A DNA stretch of 64,000 bases from Vallitalea okinawensis. Lineage in GTDB: Bacteria > Bacillota > Clostridia > Lachnospirales > PQDH01. Below are positions 16,499 through 24,953 of the stretch, piece after piece. A program made the position numbers and the translations under genes. How positions within the stretch are numbered: the stretch's first letter is position 1; each line of letters opens with the position of its first letter. The notes under the pieces are model-generated. The model did not search any database and was not told the origin of the DNA. It saw nothing but the letters and a program-made list of their open reading frames with translations. The stretch is taken from positions 310,001 through 374,000 of the forward strand of contig NZ_PQDH01000002.1 in the NCBI RefSeq assembly GCF_002964605.1. Direction: 5' to 3'.

Positions 16499-16583
16499 CA
16501 AATCACATCCTAACAAACATTATGCTTGTCTATAATCCATTATATGTGTTAGGGACCAATAAGGTTCTAAATCAATTGAATAT

Positions 16584-16982
16584 TTAGTAAAGGAACAAAC
16601 CTAATGCTACTAAAATCAATCCTAGAATAGTTGAAGCTATATTGATTTTAGTGATGATACTACGGTCCTCAACTAAGGCTTTTACAACAAACAGTCTGAA
16701 CTTATCATAGTTAAATAAGAGTTGGAATATCTTTATTAATGTCAACGTTACCAACATTGAAATGATAAGTGAATAAGGTACAGCTGTGGTAAGTTCAATA
16801 TACCAAGTTATTGAAACAAGGGCTAAACTCAATGCACCGACTCCCCATACCCATTTAGGTTGTTTCTTCTTATACGCTTTGTTGAGTTCAAAATCATTCC
16901 ATTGTTTAGGAATAAGATGAATAAGTGGTCTAACTGTTATAGCTAAAATCCCCCATACAAGACTCAATACTTTAAAATACAT
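16584..16982 (-). CDS. Small multi-spanning membrane protein
   Basis: 132 residues with four hydrophobic segments (around 3-22, 47-66, 70-90, 108-131). No family was recognised. Its ATG lies one base after the stop of the TetR gene, so the two are translationally close and co-transcribed. It is the only gene under this TetR in the window, so it is probably what the repressor controls, perhaps a small efflux or stress membrane protein. Confidence 0.65.
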   Translation of the reverse strand: MYFKVLSLVWGILAITVRPLIHLIPKQWNDFELNKAYKKKQPKWVWGVGALSLALVSITWYIELTTAVPYSLIISMLVTLTLIKIFQLLFNYDKFRLFVVKALVEDRSIITKINIASTILGLILVALGLFLY

Positions 16983-16983
16983 A

Positions 16984-17604
16984 CTACTTCACTCCTCCAA
17001 TACCATTTTTCAAAACATAGAGCATTTGATCAATCCACCTCATGAAGGTATCAACATCTTGATTATTCTCATTTTTTAAATAGTGTTCACTTAGGGAAGT
17101 ACTTAGATCATTAATCATAATCGCTACTAGCCTAACATCAATCTCCTGATTAACAGTCCCCTTCTTTATCCCTAATTGCAGAAGTCCTTCATAAAAGTCT
17201 ACACCTTTTTCAAGAACATCACCTAACATTTCTTCTTTGAGTTGATTCGTTCCGTTAATTAAACTATTAACTATTCGAGCTTCTTTGGGATGATCATTAG
17301 AATATTGAATTCCTGCCACATAAAGTTTTCTTAACATTATGAAAAAATCTATTTGCTCAATATCATCTAAGATTCCCCTTAGGTATTTTTCTTTATCTAC
17401 TGCTGTCTGATCTATAATGTATTTGAACAAGTCTTTTTTATCACTAAAGTATTGATAGAAACTTCCTTTTGCAATCCCTGCATCTTTAACTATATTGGAT
17501 ATACTAGCTTTGTCGAATCCCTTCTTCTGGAATTCTTCAATGGCGATTTTAAGGATCATAGAACGTTTCTCTTCTTGTAAATTATAAAAAGTCTCTTTTG
17601 GCAT
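16984..17604 (-). CDS. TetR-family repressor with membrane-protein partner
   Basis: 206 residues from ATG 17604. The TetR HTH is clear: KRSMILKIAIEEFQKKGFDKA, SISNIVKDAGIAKGSFYQYF. The C-terminal helical domain presumably binds a drug-like ligand. A GTG at 17613 would add three residues; ATG is preferred because of spacing to GTGAG. Two copies of TGACTnTATAGTCA lie 30-60 bases upstream, the expected binding sites. The partner membrane protein follows directly. Confidence 0.9.
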   Translation of the reverse strand: MPKETFYNLQEEKRSMILKIAIEEFQKKGFDKASISNIVKDAGIAKGSFYQYFSDKKDLFKYIIDQTAVDKEKYLRGILDDIEQIDFFIMLRKLYVAGIQYSNDHPKEARIVNSLINGTNQLKEEMLGDVLEKGVDFYEGLLQLGIKKGTVNQEIDVRLVAIMINDLSTSLSEHYLKNENNQDVDTFMRWIDQMLYVLKNGIGGVK

Positions 17605-17633
17605 AGTTATCACTCACTTATAATAAATTGATG

Positions 17634-17663
17634 TGACTATATAGTCATGTGACTGTATAGTCA
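17634..17663. promoter_or_regulatory. Tandem TetR operators
   Basis: TGACTATATAGTCA (17634-17647) is a perfect 14-base palindrome. TGACTGTATAGTCA (17650-17663) repeats it 16 bases away with one change. Two phased copies just before the TetR gene suggest cooperative autorepression. Confidence 0.75.
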
Positions 17664-17719
17664 TATTATATCACAACAGTTCTGAAGTGTAAACAATCAC
17701 CTGTATTTTATTTTAAAAA

Positions 17720-17751
17720 AATAAACGCTATTATTGAAATCAATAATAGCG
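17720..17751 (-). terminator. Terminator of the osmolyte transporter operon
   Basis: CGCTATTATTG (17726-17736) and CAATAATAGCG (17741-17751) form an 11-base stem with an AAAT loop; TTTATTTTTTT follows on the minus strand. Confidence 0.85.
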
Positions 17752-17761
17752 CCCCTATACT

Positions 17762-18739
17762 TTATGAAACTTTTTTACTTAACTTGGTGTTTTCATATAG
17801 ATCAGATAAGGAAAACTCTCCTACTAAATACCCCTCATTATTCTTAACACCAATCCTATCAACCCCAAGATCAAACATCACCCTAATCCCTTCCATAATA
17901 GGTGCCTCTATATTCAATGTTGGGTCTGTTTGGTTACTACATCTTTGTATCATCTGATCATTAATTGATTTGTAAACATCACCTACTGCAGCTACATTCA
18001 GGTAGGAGGTAAAACCTTTTAGACCAAGAAAGTCTATTACAAATTGGCTGCTTGGTGAAAAAATCATCTCTTCCTTTGTTCCAATTTGTTCAATGATCCC
18101 TTGATTAAACAAGACTACCTTGCTCCCTAGTTTTAAAGCTTCTTCTATATCGTGAGTGACAAAGATAATTGTTTTCTTTAGTTCAGAATAGATTCTTAGA
18201 ATTTCATCTTGAAGAACTCTCCTGGATATTTCATCAACGGCTCCTAGGGGTTCATCCATCAGTATAATATCTGGATCCGCTGCTAAGGCTCTTGCAACAC
18301 CAATCCTTTGTCGTTGTCCGCCACTTAATTCTCTAGGATATCTGCTGAGGTATTCTTTTTCTAATCCGACAAGTTGGATTAAGTCTGCCGCCTTTTCTTC
18401 TCTTTCCTTCTTAGGAACTTTTTTTATATTGAGTACGAAACTTATATTTTCTGCTACTGTCAAATGCGGAAATAACCCTATTTGTTGAATAACATACCCG
18501 ATATTTCTTTTTAACTCAATGGGGTTCCATTGACTTAGTTCCTTACCATATAAATATATACTGCCACTATTAGGCTTAATTAAACCGTTAATGAGTTTTA
18601 GCATAGTAGTTTTACCACAACCTGAGGGACCTATTAAGGTTAAAAATTCACCTTTGTTCACAGAAAGGTTTAAGTTCTCAATGACAAAGTCCTCTTTATT
18701 ATAGCTTTTGTAGACATTCTCAAACCTTAAAATTTCCAT
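17762..18739 (-). CDS. Osmolyte (betaine/choline-type) ABC transporter ATPase
   Basis: 325 residues. Walker A GPSGCGKTT, Q-loop region YVIQQIGLFPHLT, signature LSGGQRQR, Walker B DIILMDEP and the H-loop FVTHDIEEAL are all intact. After residue 240 a short C-terminal part resembles one CBS repeat (IEAPIMEGIRVMFDLGVDRI, VGEFSLSDLY), as in OpuCA/ProV-like ATPases, where CBS domains sense ionic strength. It is the last gene of the operon permease, binding protein, ATPase, and overlaps the preceding stop by one base. Confidence 0.92.
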   Translation of the reverse strand: MEILRFENVYKSYNKEDFVIENLNLSVNKGEFLTLIGPSGCGKTTMLKLINGLIKPNSGSIYLYGKELSQWNPIELKRNIGYVIQQIGLFPHLTVAENISFVLNIKKVPKKEREEKAADLIQLVGLEKEYLSRYPRELSGGQRQRIGVARALAADPDIILMDEPLGAVDEISRRVLQDEILRIYSELKKTIIFVTHDIEEALKLGSKVVLFNQGIIEQIGTKEEMIFSPSSQFVIDFLGLKGFTSYLNVAAVGDVYKSINDQMIQRCSNQTDPTLNIEAPIMEGIRVMFDLGVDRIGVKNNEGYLVGEFSLSDLYENTKLSKKVS

Positions 18740-19635
18740 TATATTAAGCCTTTCTCCACGAGAAATTCTTTAGCAACATCTTTAGGATCTTTATTCTCTT
18801 TTTCAACTAAGTAATTGAGTTGGATCATTTCCTCATCACTAATTTGACCTGCTAACATGTTTAAAACCTCTTCTAGCTCAGGGTATTCTTTTAGAGTTTC
18901 ACTTCTTATTAAAGTAGAAGGCTGATAAGCTGGAAAGAAGTTTTTATCATCCTCTAGAACTGTCAGTTCATATTTTTTTAATAACCCATCAGTTGAAAAC
19001 ACATTGATAACATCTACTTCATTTGATGCAATAGCTTCATATTTTAATCCAATATCTAATTCAATTTTATCTTCAAATTCTAAGCCATAAACATTTTCTA
19101 AACCTGGATATCCATCTTCTCTTTCATAAAAATCATATTCTGCACCAAAGTTCAATCCATTACCTTTCAAAGCTAATTCTGAATATGTGCTAATTCCCAG
19201 TTCATCAGCAAGAGGTTTTTTTAAAGCTAAAGCATATGTATTATTGAACCCGTAGAGGTCAAGCCATTGAATATTATAATCTTCCATGTATTTAGCTTTA
19301 ACTTCTACGTACAGCTGTTCTGGATCATTAATGAGTTCTTCTTTTAAGACAAACAACCATCCTGTTCCAGTATATTCAGGATAGATATCAATTTCACCTT
19401 TTTCCATGGCTGGATGGATATTGGCTGTCCCTCCACCAATACCAAGCTTTTGCTCAACTTGTATATCTGTATGAGTCTCAATTAATTGAGTAATCATTTC
19501 TGCAAGTATATATTGTTCTGCGTGAGGTTTTGAAGCTACAACGACTTTCTTTTCATCTTTTCCACAAGCAACTAAGCTAAGTAACATGATTATACTTATG
19601 AACATAATAATTATATTTCTACGCAATTGTCTCAA
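18739..19635 (-). CDS. Osmolyte ABC transporter substrate-binding lipoprotein
   Basis: 298 residues. The lipobox SLVACG gives a lipid-anchored extracellular protein. The OpuAC/OsmF-type body includes VVVASKPHAEQYILAEMITQ, IDIYPEYTGTGWL and YEAIASNEVDVINVFSTDG, all typical of glycine betaine/choline/carnitine binders. Aromatic residues in PEYTGTGW could form the cage for a quaternary amine. The start overlaps the permease gene by 17 bases, so the two are translationally coupled. Confidence 0.92.
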   Translation of the reverse strand: MRQLRRNIIIMFISIIMLLSLVACGKDEKKVVVASKPHAEQYILAEMITQLIETHTDIQVEQKLGIGGGTANIHPAMEKGEIDIYPEYTGTGWLFVLKEELINDPEQLYVEVKAKYMEDYNIQWLDLYGFNNTYALALKKPLADELGISTYSELALKGNGLNFGAEYDFYEREDGYPGLENVYGLEFEDKIELDIGLKYEAIASNEVDVINVFSTDGLLKKYELTVLEDDKNFFPAYQPSTLIRSETLKEYPELEEVLNMLAGQISDEEMIQLNYLVEKENKDPKDVAKEFLVEKGLI

Positions 19636-20293
19636 CTCCTATTTTATTTATTCCTAAAACTTTCTTTCTAAATCTTCTTTCAAGTACCCCTAAAATCAAA
19701 TCTGAAAAAATGGCTAACAAGGCTACAAGTAAACTTCCCGCTACTGTCATTTCAGAAAAGTTGGTTGTAATACCTCGCCATATAGCTACTCCCAAACCTC
19801 CAGCCCCTATAAATGAAGCTATACCACCAAGTGCTATTGTCATTACTACCATGGTTCTAAATCCAGCAATTATAACTGGTAATGCAATGGGAAGTTGCAC
19901 CTTGAAAAGTAACTGCTGATCTGTACACCCCATTCCAATAGCAGCCTCAACAATTTCATCATCAACTTCATTGATCCCAACATAGGTATTTCTAATCATT
20001 GGTAAGACACCATAGATAGTTAAGGCTATTAGGGCACTTTTGTTACCTATACCAGTTAAAGAGACTAGGAAGCCAAATAAAGCTATGGATGGTATAGTAT
20101 ATAAAAAATTGGCTGCTCCCAAAACTAAATCTGCCATTTTTTTATTTCTAGTTATGTATACTCCTAGACTTATGCCAATTATGCTAATGAATATTATAGC
20201 TATAAAGGATAAAATAATATGCTCTATTAATAGATTGAGAAAAAACTCGCTGCGGTCAATATATAAGTTAAATAAATTTACTATAAAGTTCAC
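19619..20293 (-). CDS. Osmolyte ABC transporter permease
   Basis: 224 residues with five or six membrane helices and the EAA-type loop DDEIVEAAIGMGCTDQQLLFKVQLPIALPVI. This matches the OpuCB/ProW permease class. Only one permease is encoded, so it probably works as a homodimer. It is the first gene of the operon, read from a promoter at 20408-20436. Confidence 0.92.
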   Translation of the reverse strand: MNFIVNLFNLYIDRSEFFLNLLIEHIILSFIAIIFISIIGISLGVYITRNKKMADLVLGAANFLYTIPSIALFGFLVSLTGIGNKSALIALTIYGVLPMIRNTYVGINEVDDEIVEAAIGMGCTDQQLLFKVQLPIALPVIIAGFRTMVVMTIALGGIASFIGAGGLGVAIWRGITTNFSEMTVAGSLLVALLAIFSDLILGVLERRFRKKVLGINKIGVETIA

Positions 20294-20352
20294 AATTCAC
20301 CTCACTCCTTATCATTTTTAATGAAGTAGGACTAGAATCCATCTGCTAATAT

Positions 20353-20384
20353 AACATATATTACTCAATATACAAATATATGTT
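20353..20384. promoter_or_regulatory. Inverted repeat in the transporter leader
   Basis: AACATATATT (20353-20362) and AATATATGTT (20375-20384) are perfect complements 12 bases apart, downstream of the -10 element. It may be a second operator for the osmolyte operon. Confidence 0.4.
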
Positions 20385-20407
20385 ATTTCTTCTTTCTCAT
20401 TACGGAT

Positions 20408-20436
20408 ATTATATCGAATATATATTCGTTTGTCAA
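20408..20436 (-). promoter_or_regulatory. Osmolyte operon promoter with an operator in the spacer
   Basis: On the minus strand TTGACA (20431-20436) and TATAAT (20408-20413) are 17 bases apart: a full consensus promoter. The spacer holds the perfect palindrome CGAATATATATTCG (20415-20428). A repressor bound there would block polymerase directly, so the strong promoter is presumably held off until inducing conditions. Confidence 0.75.
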
Positions 20437-20479
20437 AGAATTTAAAACCAAACAAGAAATTATGTTCTATTCATCACAT

Positions 20480-20527
20480 TACACAAAAGAAGACCAGTCT
20501 ATCAGAAATGATCTGATTCACTGGTCT
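20480..20527 (-). terminator. Terminator of the azoreductase gene
   Basis: AGACCAGT (20491-20498) and ACTGGTCT (20520-20527) pair, with inner complementarity (ATCAGA/TCTGAT); TCTTTTGTG follows on the minus strand. Confidence 0.75.
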
Positions 20528-20536
20528 ATTAACAAC

Positions 20537-21172
20537 TTAGAACTGGTGTAGAACCTCTTTAATTCTCTCGCTAGTTTTTGCTTTTATTGCATCGGTACCT
20601 GGTTCTGGAAAATTAGTGCCTTCGATCAAGACTGACTGAACATCTACTACACCAAAGAGACCTAATATAGCTTTAATAAAGTTATTCCCATGTTCTAGGG
20701 GTTTCGCTGGTCCTTCAGAGTAAATACCACCTGATGCTTGAATGTGGATAGCTTTTTTATTGACTAGTAAACCAACTGGTCCGCTATCCGTATATTTAAA
20801 TGTTTTACCAGCTATACTGATTGTGTCAATATAAGCCTTCATTAATGGTGGTACAGAAAAGTTCCACATAGGTGTTACAAACACATACTTATCCGCTTCT
20901 ATGAATTGTTCAGTGAAGACATTAATTTGACTTATTTTTGATCTTTCTGTTTCTGTTAATTCCTCAAATCCCTTACCACTTTGAAGTTTACCCCAACCAT
21001 TAAATACTTCAGCATCAATATAAGGTATGTCAATGTCATATACATCGATTTCAGTAACCTCATCATTAGGATTATTTTGCTTGTAGAGTTCAATCAATTC
21101 TCTCCCTGCTGCTAAACTAAAAGATTGTTCTTCTGACTTAGGGTTTGCTGTAATGTATAATACTTTATTCAT
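20537..21172 (-). CDS. azoR: FMN-dependent NADH-azoreductase
   Basis: 211 residues of the flavodoxin-like quinone/azo reductase family: N-terminal VLYITANPKSEEQSFSL (phosphate-binding loop for FMN), FVTPMWNFSVPPLMKAYIDT with the conserved P-M-W-N-F, and IHIQASGGIYSEGP. These cytosolic enzymes reduce quinones and azo dyes with NADH and protect against thiol-reactive quinones. A MarR gene lies directly upstream on the same strand, and a palindrome like the one in the marR promoter lies in the gap. This is the classic quinone-sensing MarR/azoreductase pair. Confidence 0.92.
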   Translation of the reverse strand: MNKVLYITANPKSEEQSFSLAAGRELIELYKQNNPNDEVTEIDVYDIDIPYIDAEVFNGWGKLQSGKGFEELTETERSKISQINVFTEQFIEADKYVFVTPMWNFSVPPLMKAYIDTISIAGKTFKYTDSGPVGLLVNKKAIHIQASGGIYSEGPAKPLEHGNNFIKAILGLFGVVDVQSVLIEGTNFPEPGTDAIKAKTSERIKEVLHQF

Positions 21173-21279
21173 AATACTTCATTCCTTCCATTTATTCATT
21201 TTTTATTAAGTCTGTGACTTAGTTTTTTCTCTTTTAAATTTTCTATTCATTATTATCTTTTAAACGAAATTATCTGCAT

Positions 21280-21314
21280 TTATTACTAATTATTATATAA
21301 CTAATTAGTAATAA
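21280..21314. promoter_or_regulatory. MarR operator upstream of the azoreductase gene
   Basis: TTATTACTAATTA (21280-21292) and TAATTAGTAATAA (21302-21314) are perfect 13-base arms. The ACTAATTAGT core recurs in the marR promoter, so both genes are probably under the same repressor. Confidence 0.7.
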
Positions 21315-21331
21315 ATAAGTAAAAAAATTTA

Positions 21332-21778
21332 TTAATAGCGACTAAGTTTTTTGAGTAATACTAATAGTATTTCTTTTTCTTCTTTCGATAACACATCATA
21401 TATTTCATTTAAAGAATCCAAATGCCTTGGAAAAATATCATCCATTAATTGCTTTCCCTTATCAGTTATGCTTATAAGCGTCGCTCTCCTATCGGCTGGA
21501 TCAGGATACCTACTAACAAGCCCATCCTTTTGCAAGTTGTCAATAACGACTGTCATATTACCTCCTGTAGAAAGGGTTTTTTCAATAATTTCACGTATCC
21601 TTAGATCACCTTTATGATACAATACTTCTAAGACTCCAAATTGAGAAGTAGTCAAACCTCCCTCCTTCACACTTTTTAGTCCACTACGTTGGATAAATTG
21701 ACTTGCTCTAGATAACGCAATTACCAATTTTAAATTAAGATCATTTATTTCTCCATAAGATTTATAATTATTTTTCAT
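21332..21778 (-). CDS. MarR-family repressor
   Basis: 148 residues with the MarR winged helix: LTTSQFGVLEVLYHKGDLRI, IIEKTLSTGGNMTVVIDNLQKDGLV, then the wing RYPDPADRRATLISITDKG. No Cys lies near the N-terminus, so sensing is probably by ligand binding and not by the cysteine oxidation known in some quinone-responsive MarR proteins. It precedes the azoreductase gene and carries the same palindrome in its own promoter. Confidence 0.92.
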   Translation of the reverse strand: MKNNYKSYGEINDLNLKLVIALSRASQFIQRSGLKSVKEGGLTTSQFGVLEVLYHKGDLRIREIIEKTLSTGGNMTVVIDNLQKDGLVSRYPDPADRRATLISITDKGKQLMDDIFPRHLDSLNEIYDVLSKEEKEILLVLLKKLSRY

Positions 21779-21784
21779 GTTTTA

Positions 21785-21813
21785 ATAATACTACTAATTA
21801 GTACTATTGTCAA
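21785..21813 (-). promoter_or_regulatory. marR promoter with operator in the spacer
   Basis: On the minus strand TTGACA (21808-21813) and TATTAT (21785-21790) are 17 bases apart. The spacer contains the palindrome TACTAATTAGTA (21792-21803), which implies autorepression. Confidence 0.75.
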
Positions 21814-21820
21814 GCGTATT

Positions 21821-21855
21821 AAAAAATCTAAGAATATCATCTTCTTAGACTTTAA
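21821..21855 (-). terminator. Second stem-loop behind the flagellin gene
   Basis: TCTAAGAA (21827-21834) and TTCTTAGA (21842-21849) pair; on the minus strand the stem runs into TTTTTT. Its sequence resembles the stem-loop at 23947-23978. Confidence 0.6.
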
Positions 21856-21905
21856 TTTACTTAATTTCTTTTTTACTATAGTTTCTTTTTTTTAGCTCTA
21901 TAATA

Positions 21906-21941
21906 AAACCTCCGAGAAATCCTTAATTTCTTTGGAGGTTT
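21906..21941 (-). terminator. Terminator of the flagellin gene
   Basis: AAACCTCC and GGAGGTTT form an 8-base stem, with an inner AAAT/ATTT pairing; the flagellin stop codon overlaps its edge and TTTTATTATAG follows on the minus strand. Confidence 0.8.
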
Positions 21942-23709
21942 AACGTAATAATGATAGGATACCCTCTGGCGTTGCATTAGCTTGAGCTAATATCGCTTGT
22001 GAGGCTTCAATTAATATATCATTCTTAACTTTTTCAACTAACCCTTTTGCTATATCCAAATCAGAGATTCTGGATTCAGAAGCTGAGAGATTTTCAGAAT
22101 AATTCTCAACGTTATTCAATGAATGTTCTAAACGATTCTGATAAGCTCCATACTTGGAGCGCTCACTTGAAACTTTATTAATGGCTTCGTTTAATAACTC
22201 GATAGCTAACTGTGCTGAATCTTGAGTACTTACGTTAACATCACTGATCCCAATGCTCTCTGCTCTAGCATCCGATAAATTCATATTGATATGATCCCCA
22301 CTATTTGCTCCTACTTGAAAAGTACACACTTCTGTACTCACTAAACTGTCTAACCCAAGATTACCAACAAATAATCTTGACTCAGTTGTGCTTATTCGAG
22401 GACTTATAAGTAGTTTTTCACTATCTTCACTCCATTGAATTTTTATGTGTATAACTGACCCGTCTGTAATATCCGTACTTGCAACAGGTACTTCAGTTTG
22501 CTGTGTACCATCACTATTCATTACGAATACTTTCCACTTGTTATTAGCACTATCAAATGCACTATAAGCTATTTGAGTGCCATCTGGTGAATAAACAGGT
22601 TTCTCCTTTTCAAGAGAATCATTCGTCAATTGTTGAAGGTTACTTCCATCCACATTGATTGAGTAAATATTATCATCACTAGAAGCAAAAATCACTTTAC
22701 TGCTATCTGGGGAAAATGAAGCGCCTTCACTTATTCCGCCCAGTCCCAGTTCAACTTGGTTACTTCCATCAAGATTCATGGTATAAATCCGTTGAGTTGC
22801 TGTATTCTCATATAGTATTTTAGTTCCATCTGGAGAAAATCCAGCCATGAAATCAGAGCCACCAGAATTTGTTAATTGCTCTACACCAGATCCATCAACA
22901 TTTTTTCTATAAATATCAGATCCACTTTGATAATAGACTTTACCATCAGGCGAAAAAGGATTATAGTTCAAGAGGGTTTTAGTCGCATTATACTGACCCA
23001 TTACATTAGGCATATTAGCATCTATTTCGTAAAATTCTCCTGTTGACTCAGCAGTATATATCTTTGTCCCATCATCAGAGAATTTAGCATCTGTAAAGGT
23101 TATCCCGACTGGTGTAAGTTTACCTAAATCTGATCCATCTTTATTCATACGCCAGAGGGGTCCAGATCCTCCATCTTCTAATAATATAATTTTATCACCA
23201 TTAGGTGACTGCATGAATTCGGCAAAATCTACACCATCTGTTGAAATTTTAGCCTCACTATAATTAATATTTAAAGGTACATTCTTATCCGTAGGTGCTA
23301 ATAATTTCTTCCCATTGAATTCAGTATTATCAGCTATATTATCAATACTCTCTTTCAATTGATCAATTTCAGCTTGTATTTTAAGTCGATCATCACCAGT
23401 TAAAGTCCCGTTTGAGGCTTGGATAGCTAGTTCTCGCATACGTTGGAGGGGCGGTGTTAGGATATTAGCCAATCCCCCTTCTGCTGTTTGAATCAATGAA
23501 ACACCATCACTTATATTGCGTTGAGCTTGACGCAGTCCTCTAATCTGAGCTCTCATTTTTTCACGTATAGCTAGTCCTGCAGCGTCATCTGATGCAGAAT
23601 TAATACGCAATCCTGTTGAAAGGCTTTCTAGGATGTCTGCTCTTTTATTATCTTTTTTTCTTACTCCATTCCATGCATTTAAAGCCGGTAAATTATTATT
23701 TATAACCAT
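21940..23709 (-). CDS. Flagellin with a TolB-like beta-propeller as surface domain
   Basis: 589 residues. Residues 1-140 are the flagellin D0/D1 N-terminus ([40 protein letters not shown]). Residues 460-589 are the C-terminal D1/D0 ([35 protein letters not shown]). Between them, about 165-460, are seven PD40/TolB-type blades, each with an S-P/D-D-G/S-x-K start: SPNGDKI, SDDGTKI, SPDGKVY, SPDGTKI, SPDSSKV, SPDGTQI, SEDSEKL. Several end in NxDGSnxxxLT. Seven repeats would close a complete propeller displayed on the filament. No other flagellar gene is in the window. A sigma-28-like -10 lies upstream. Confidence 0.9.
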   Translation of the reverse strand: MVINNNLPALNAWNGVRKKDNKRADILESLSTGLRINSASDDAAGLAIREKMRAQIRGLRQAQRNISDGVSLIQTAEGGLANILTPPLQRMRELAIQASNGTLTGDDRLKIQAEIDQLKESIDNIADNTEFNGKKLLAPTDKNVPLNINYSEAKISTDGVDFAEFMQSPNGDKIILLEDGGSGPLWRMNKDGSDLGKLTPVGITFTDAKFSDDGTKIYTAESTGEFYEIDANMPNVMGQYNATKTLLNYNPFSPDGKVYYQSGSDIYRKNVDGSGVEQLTNSGGSDFMAGFSPDGTKILYENTATQRIYTMNLDGSNQVELGLGGISEGASFSPDSSKVIFASSDDNIYSINVDGSNLQQLTNDSLEKEKPVYSPDGTQIAYSAFDSANNKWKVFVMNSDGTQQTEVPVASTDITDGSVIHIKIQWSEDSEKLLISPRISTTESRLFVGNLGLDSLVSTEVCTFQVGANSGDHINMNLSDARAESIGISDVNVSTQDSAQLAIELLNEAINKVSSERSKYGAYQNRLEHSLNNVENYSENLSASESRISDLDIAKGLVEKVKNDILIEASQAILAQANATPEGILSLLR

Positions 23710-23834
23710 AACAAACTACCTTTCAGATTAACAGTCCATATATACTTAAACAAGTAATGCCACTACCATGACATTAAATGTATAGAGAAACACCATTATT
23801 AGTAAATTAAACTCTACTTGTAACTCTCTATAAT

Positions 23835-23842
23835 AATATCGG
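23835..23842 (-). promoter_or_regulatory. Sigma-28 (SigD)-like -10 element of the flagellin gene
   Basis: On the minus strand CCGATATT matches the -10 of motility sigma factor promoters (GCCGATAT). A TTAA lies 17 bases upstream as a weak -35. It is 125 bases before the ATG, leaving a long leader. Confidence 0.45.
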
Positions 23843-23946
23843 AATTTAGCCTAAATAAATTAATATATTCCATGTAATAAATTAATATTCTTTAATTGTT
23901 TAACATGGATAGATTTGCTACATAAAGGTTTTAAAGATAAAATGTA

Positions 23947-23978
23947 AAAAAATCTAAGTATATCATCTTAGATTTTTT
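23947..23978 (-). terminator. Terminator of the aldose epimerase gene
   Basis: AAAAAATCTAAG (23947-23958) and CTTAGATTTTTT (23967-23978) form a perfect 12-base stem, which supplies its own T tract on the minus strand. Confidence 0.85.
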
Positions 23979-23990
23979 GATATAAAAACT

Positions 23991-24854
23991 CTACTTTAAA
24001 ATTTCAATCTTATAATTACATTTAAACGTTTTACTAACGTCTAAGTACTGAATTCCTTTTTTATCCTCTAAACGATTTGTTGAATCTATAGCATCTGCTA
24101 TCCCATACCAAGGTTCAATGCAAATAAATTGAGCATTAGGAGTCCATATCCCCACATAAGGAAAACCTTCAAAGGATATTTTTACTTTATCCTCCCTATT
24201 TTCATCACATATTGTAATAGAGTTTAGTTCTAAACTATCGAATATAAGAGCATCATGCGTAAAAAGATCATCATGTAAAGGAAGTCGCTTGGAGTTGGTT
24301 ACTATTAATCTTTTACCTTCTTCTCTCAACCCACTTTCTGTGTTGATTATATAACTCTGCAATGTTTCATTTTTTTCAAACTCTAGATACTTATCGCCTT
24401 CACTTATATTACAATTGAATGCTGGATGAGCACCAATTGAGAAGTACATTCCCTTATCTCCTTTGTTTACTACCTCATAACTGATATCAAGTTCCTTATC
24501 ATTTATTCGATATGTGACAAATAGTTCAAATAGATATGGATATTTCTTAAGTGTTAGTTCACTATATAAAAGCCTATATTTTAGTGCGTCTTCCTTCTTC
24601 TCAACTAGCTGAAAATCCATATCTCTAGCAAATCCATGTCTACCCATCTCATAAGTCTCATTATCTTTATTGTACTTATTATCTTTTAAACATCCTACAA
24701 TAGGAAATAATATTGGTGCGTGTTTTCCCCAATACTGTGGATCGGCTTGCCATAAATATTCTTTATTTTCCTCAATAGACTTCAAACTACAGAGCTCAGC
24801 ACCATGATTTTTAACAGATATACTTATATACTCGTTCTGAATTGTATGAATCAT
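23991..24854 (-). CDS. Aldose 1-epimerase family protein (LacX-like)
   Basis: 287 residues of the galactose-mutarotase fold: LFPIVGCLKDN, GRHGFARDM with the catalytic-type His, YFSIGAHPAFNC with a second conserved His, and IWTPNAQFICIEPWYGIAD with the glutamate base. The LacX-like branch has unclear sugar specificity. It would interconvert anomers of an imported sugar in the cytosol. It is the last gene of the minus-strand sugar region, 99 bases after the IclR gene and possibly in its transcript. Confidence 0.85.
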   Translation of the reverse strand: MIHTIQNEYISISVKNHGAELCSLKSIEENKEYLWQADPQYWGKHAPILFPIVGCLKDNKYNKDNETYEMGRHGFARDMDFQLVEKKEDALKYRLLYSELTLKKYPYLFELFVTYRINDKELDISYEVVNKGDKGMYFSIGAHPAFNCNISEGDKYLEFEKNETLQSYIINTESGLREEGKRLIVTNSKRLPLHDDLFTHDALIFDSLELNSITICDENREDKVKISFEGFPYVGIWTPNAQFICIEPWYGIADAIDSTNRLEDKKGIQYLDVSKTFKCNYKIEILK

Positions 24855-24953
24855 ATGTCCTCCTTCTATGATATTCTTATAGCGTTTAGCAGAATTTATG
24901 AAATGTTTTGGAAATTGAGTTGCACATAGGAGAGGTACTTATAAACAATAATA

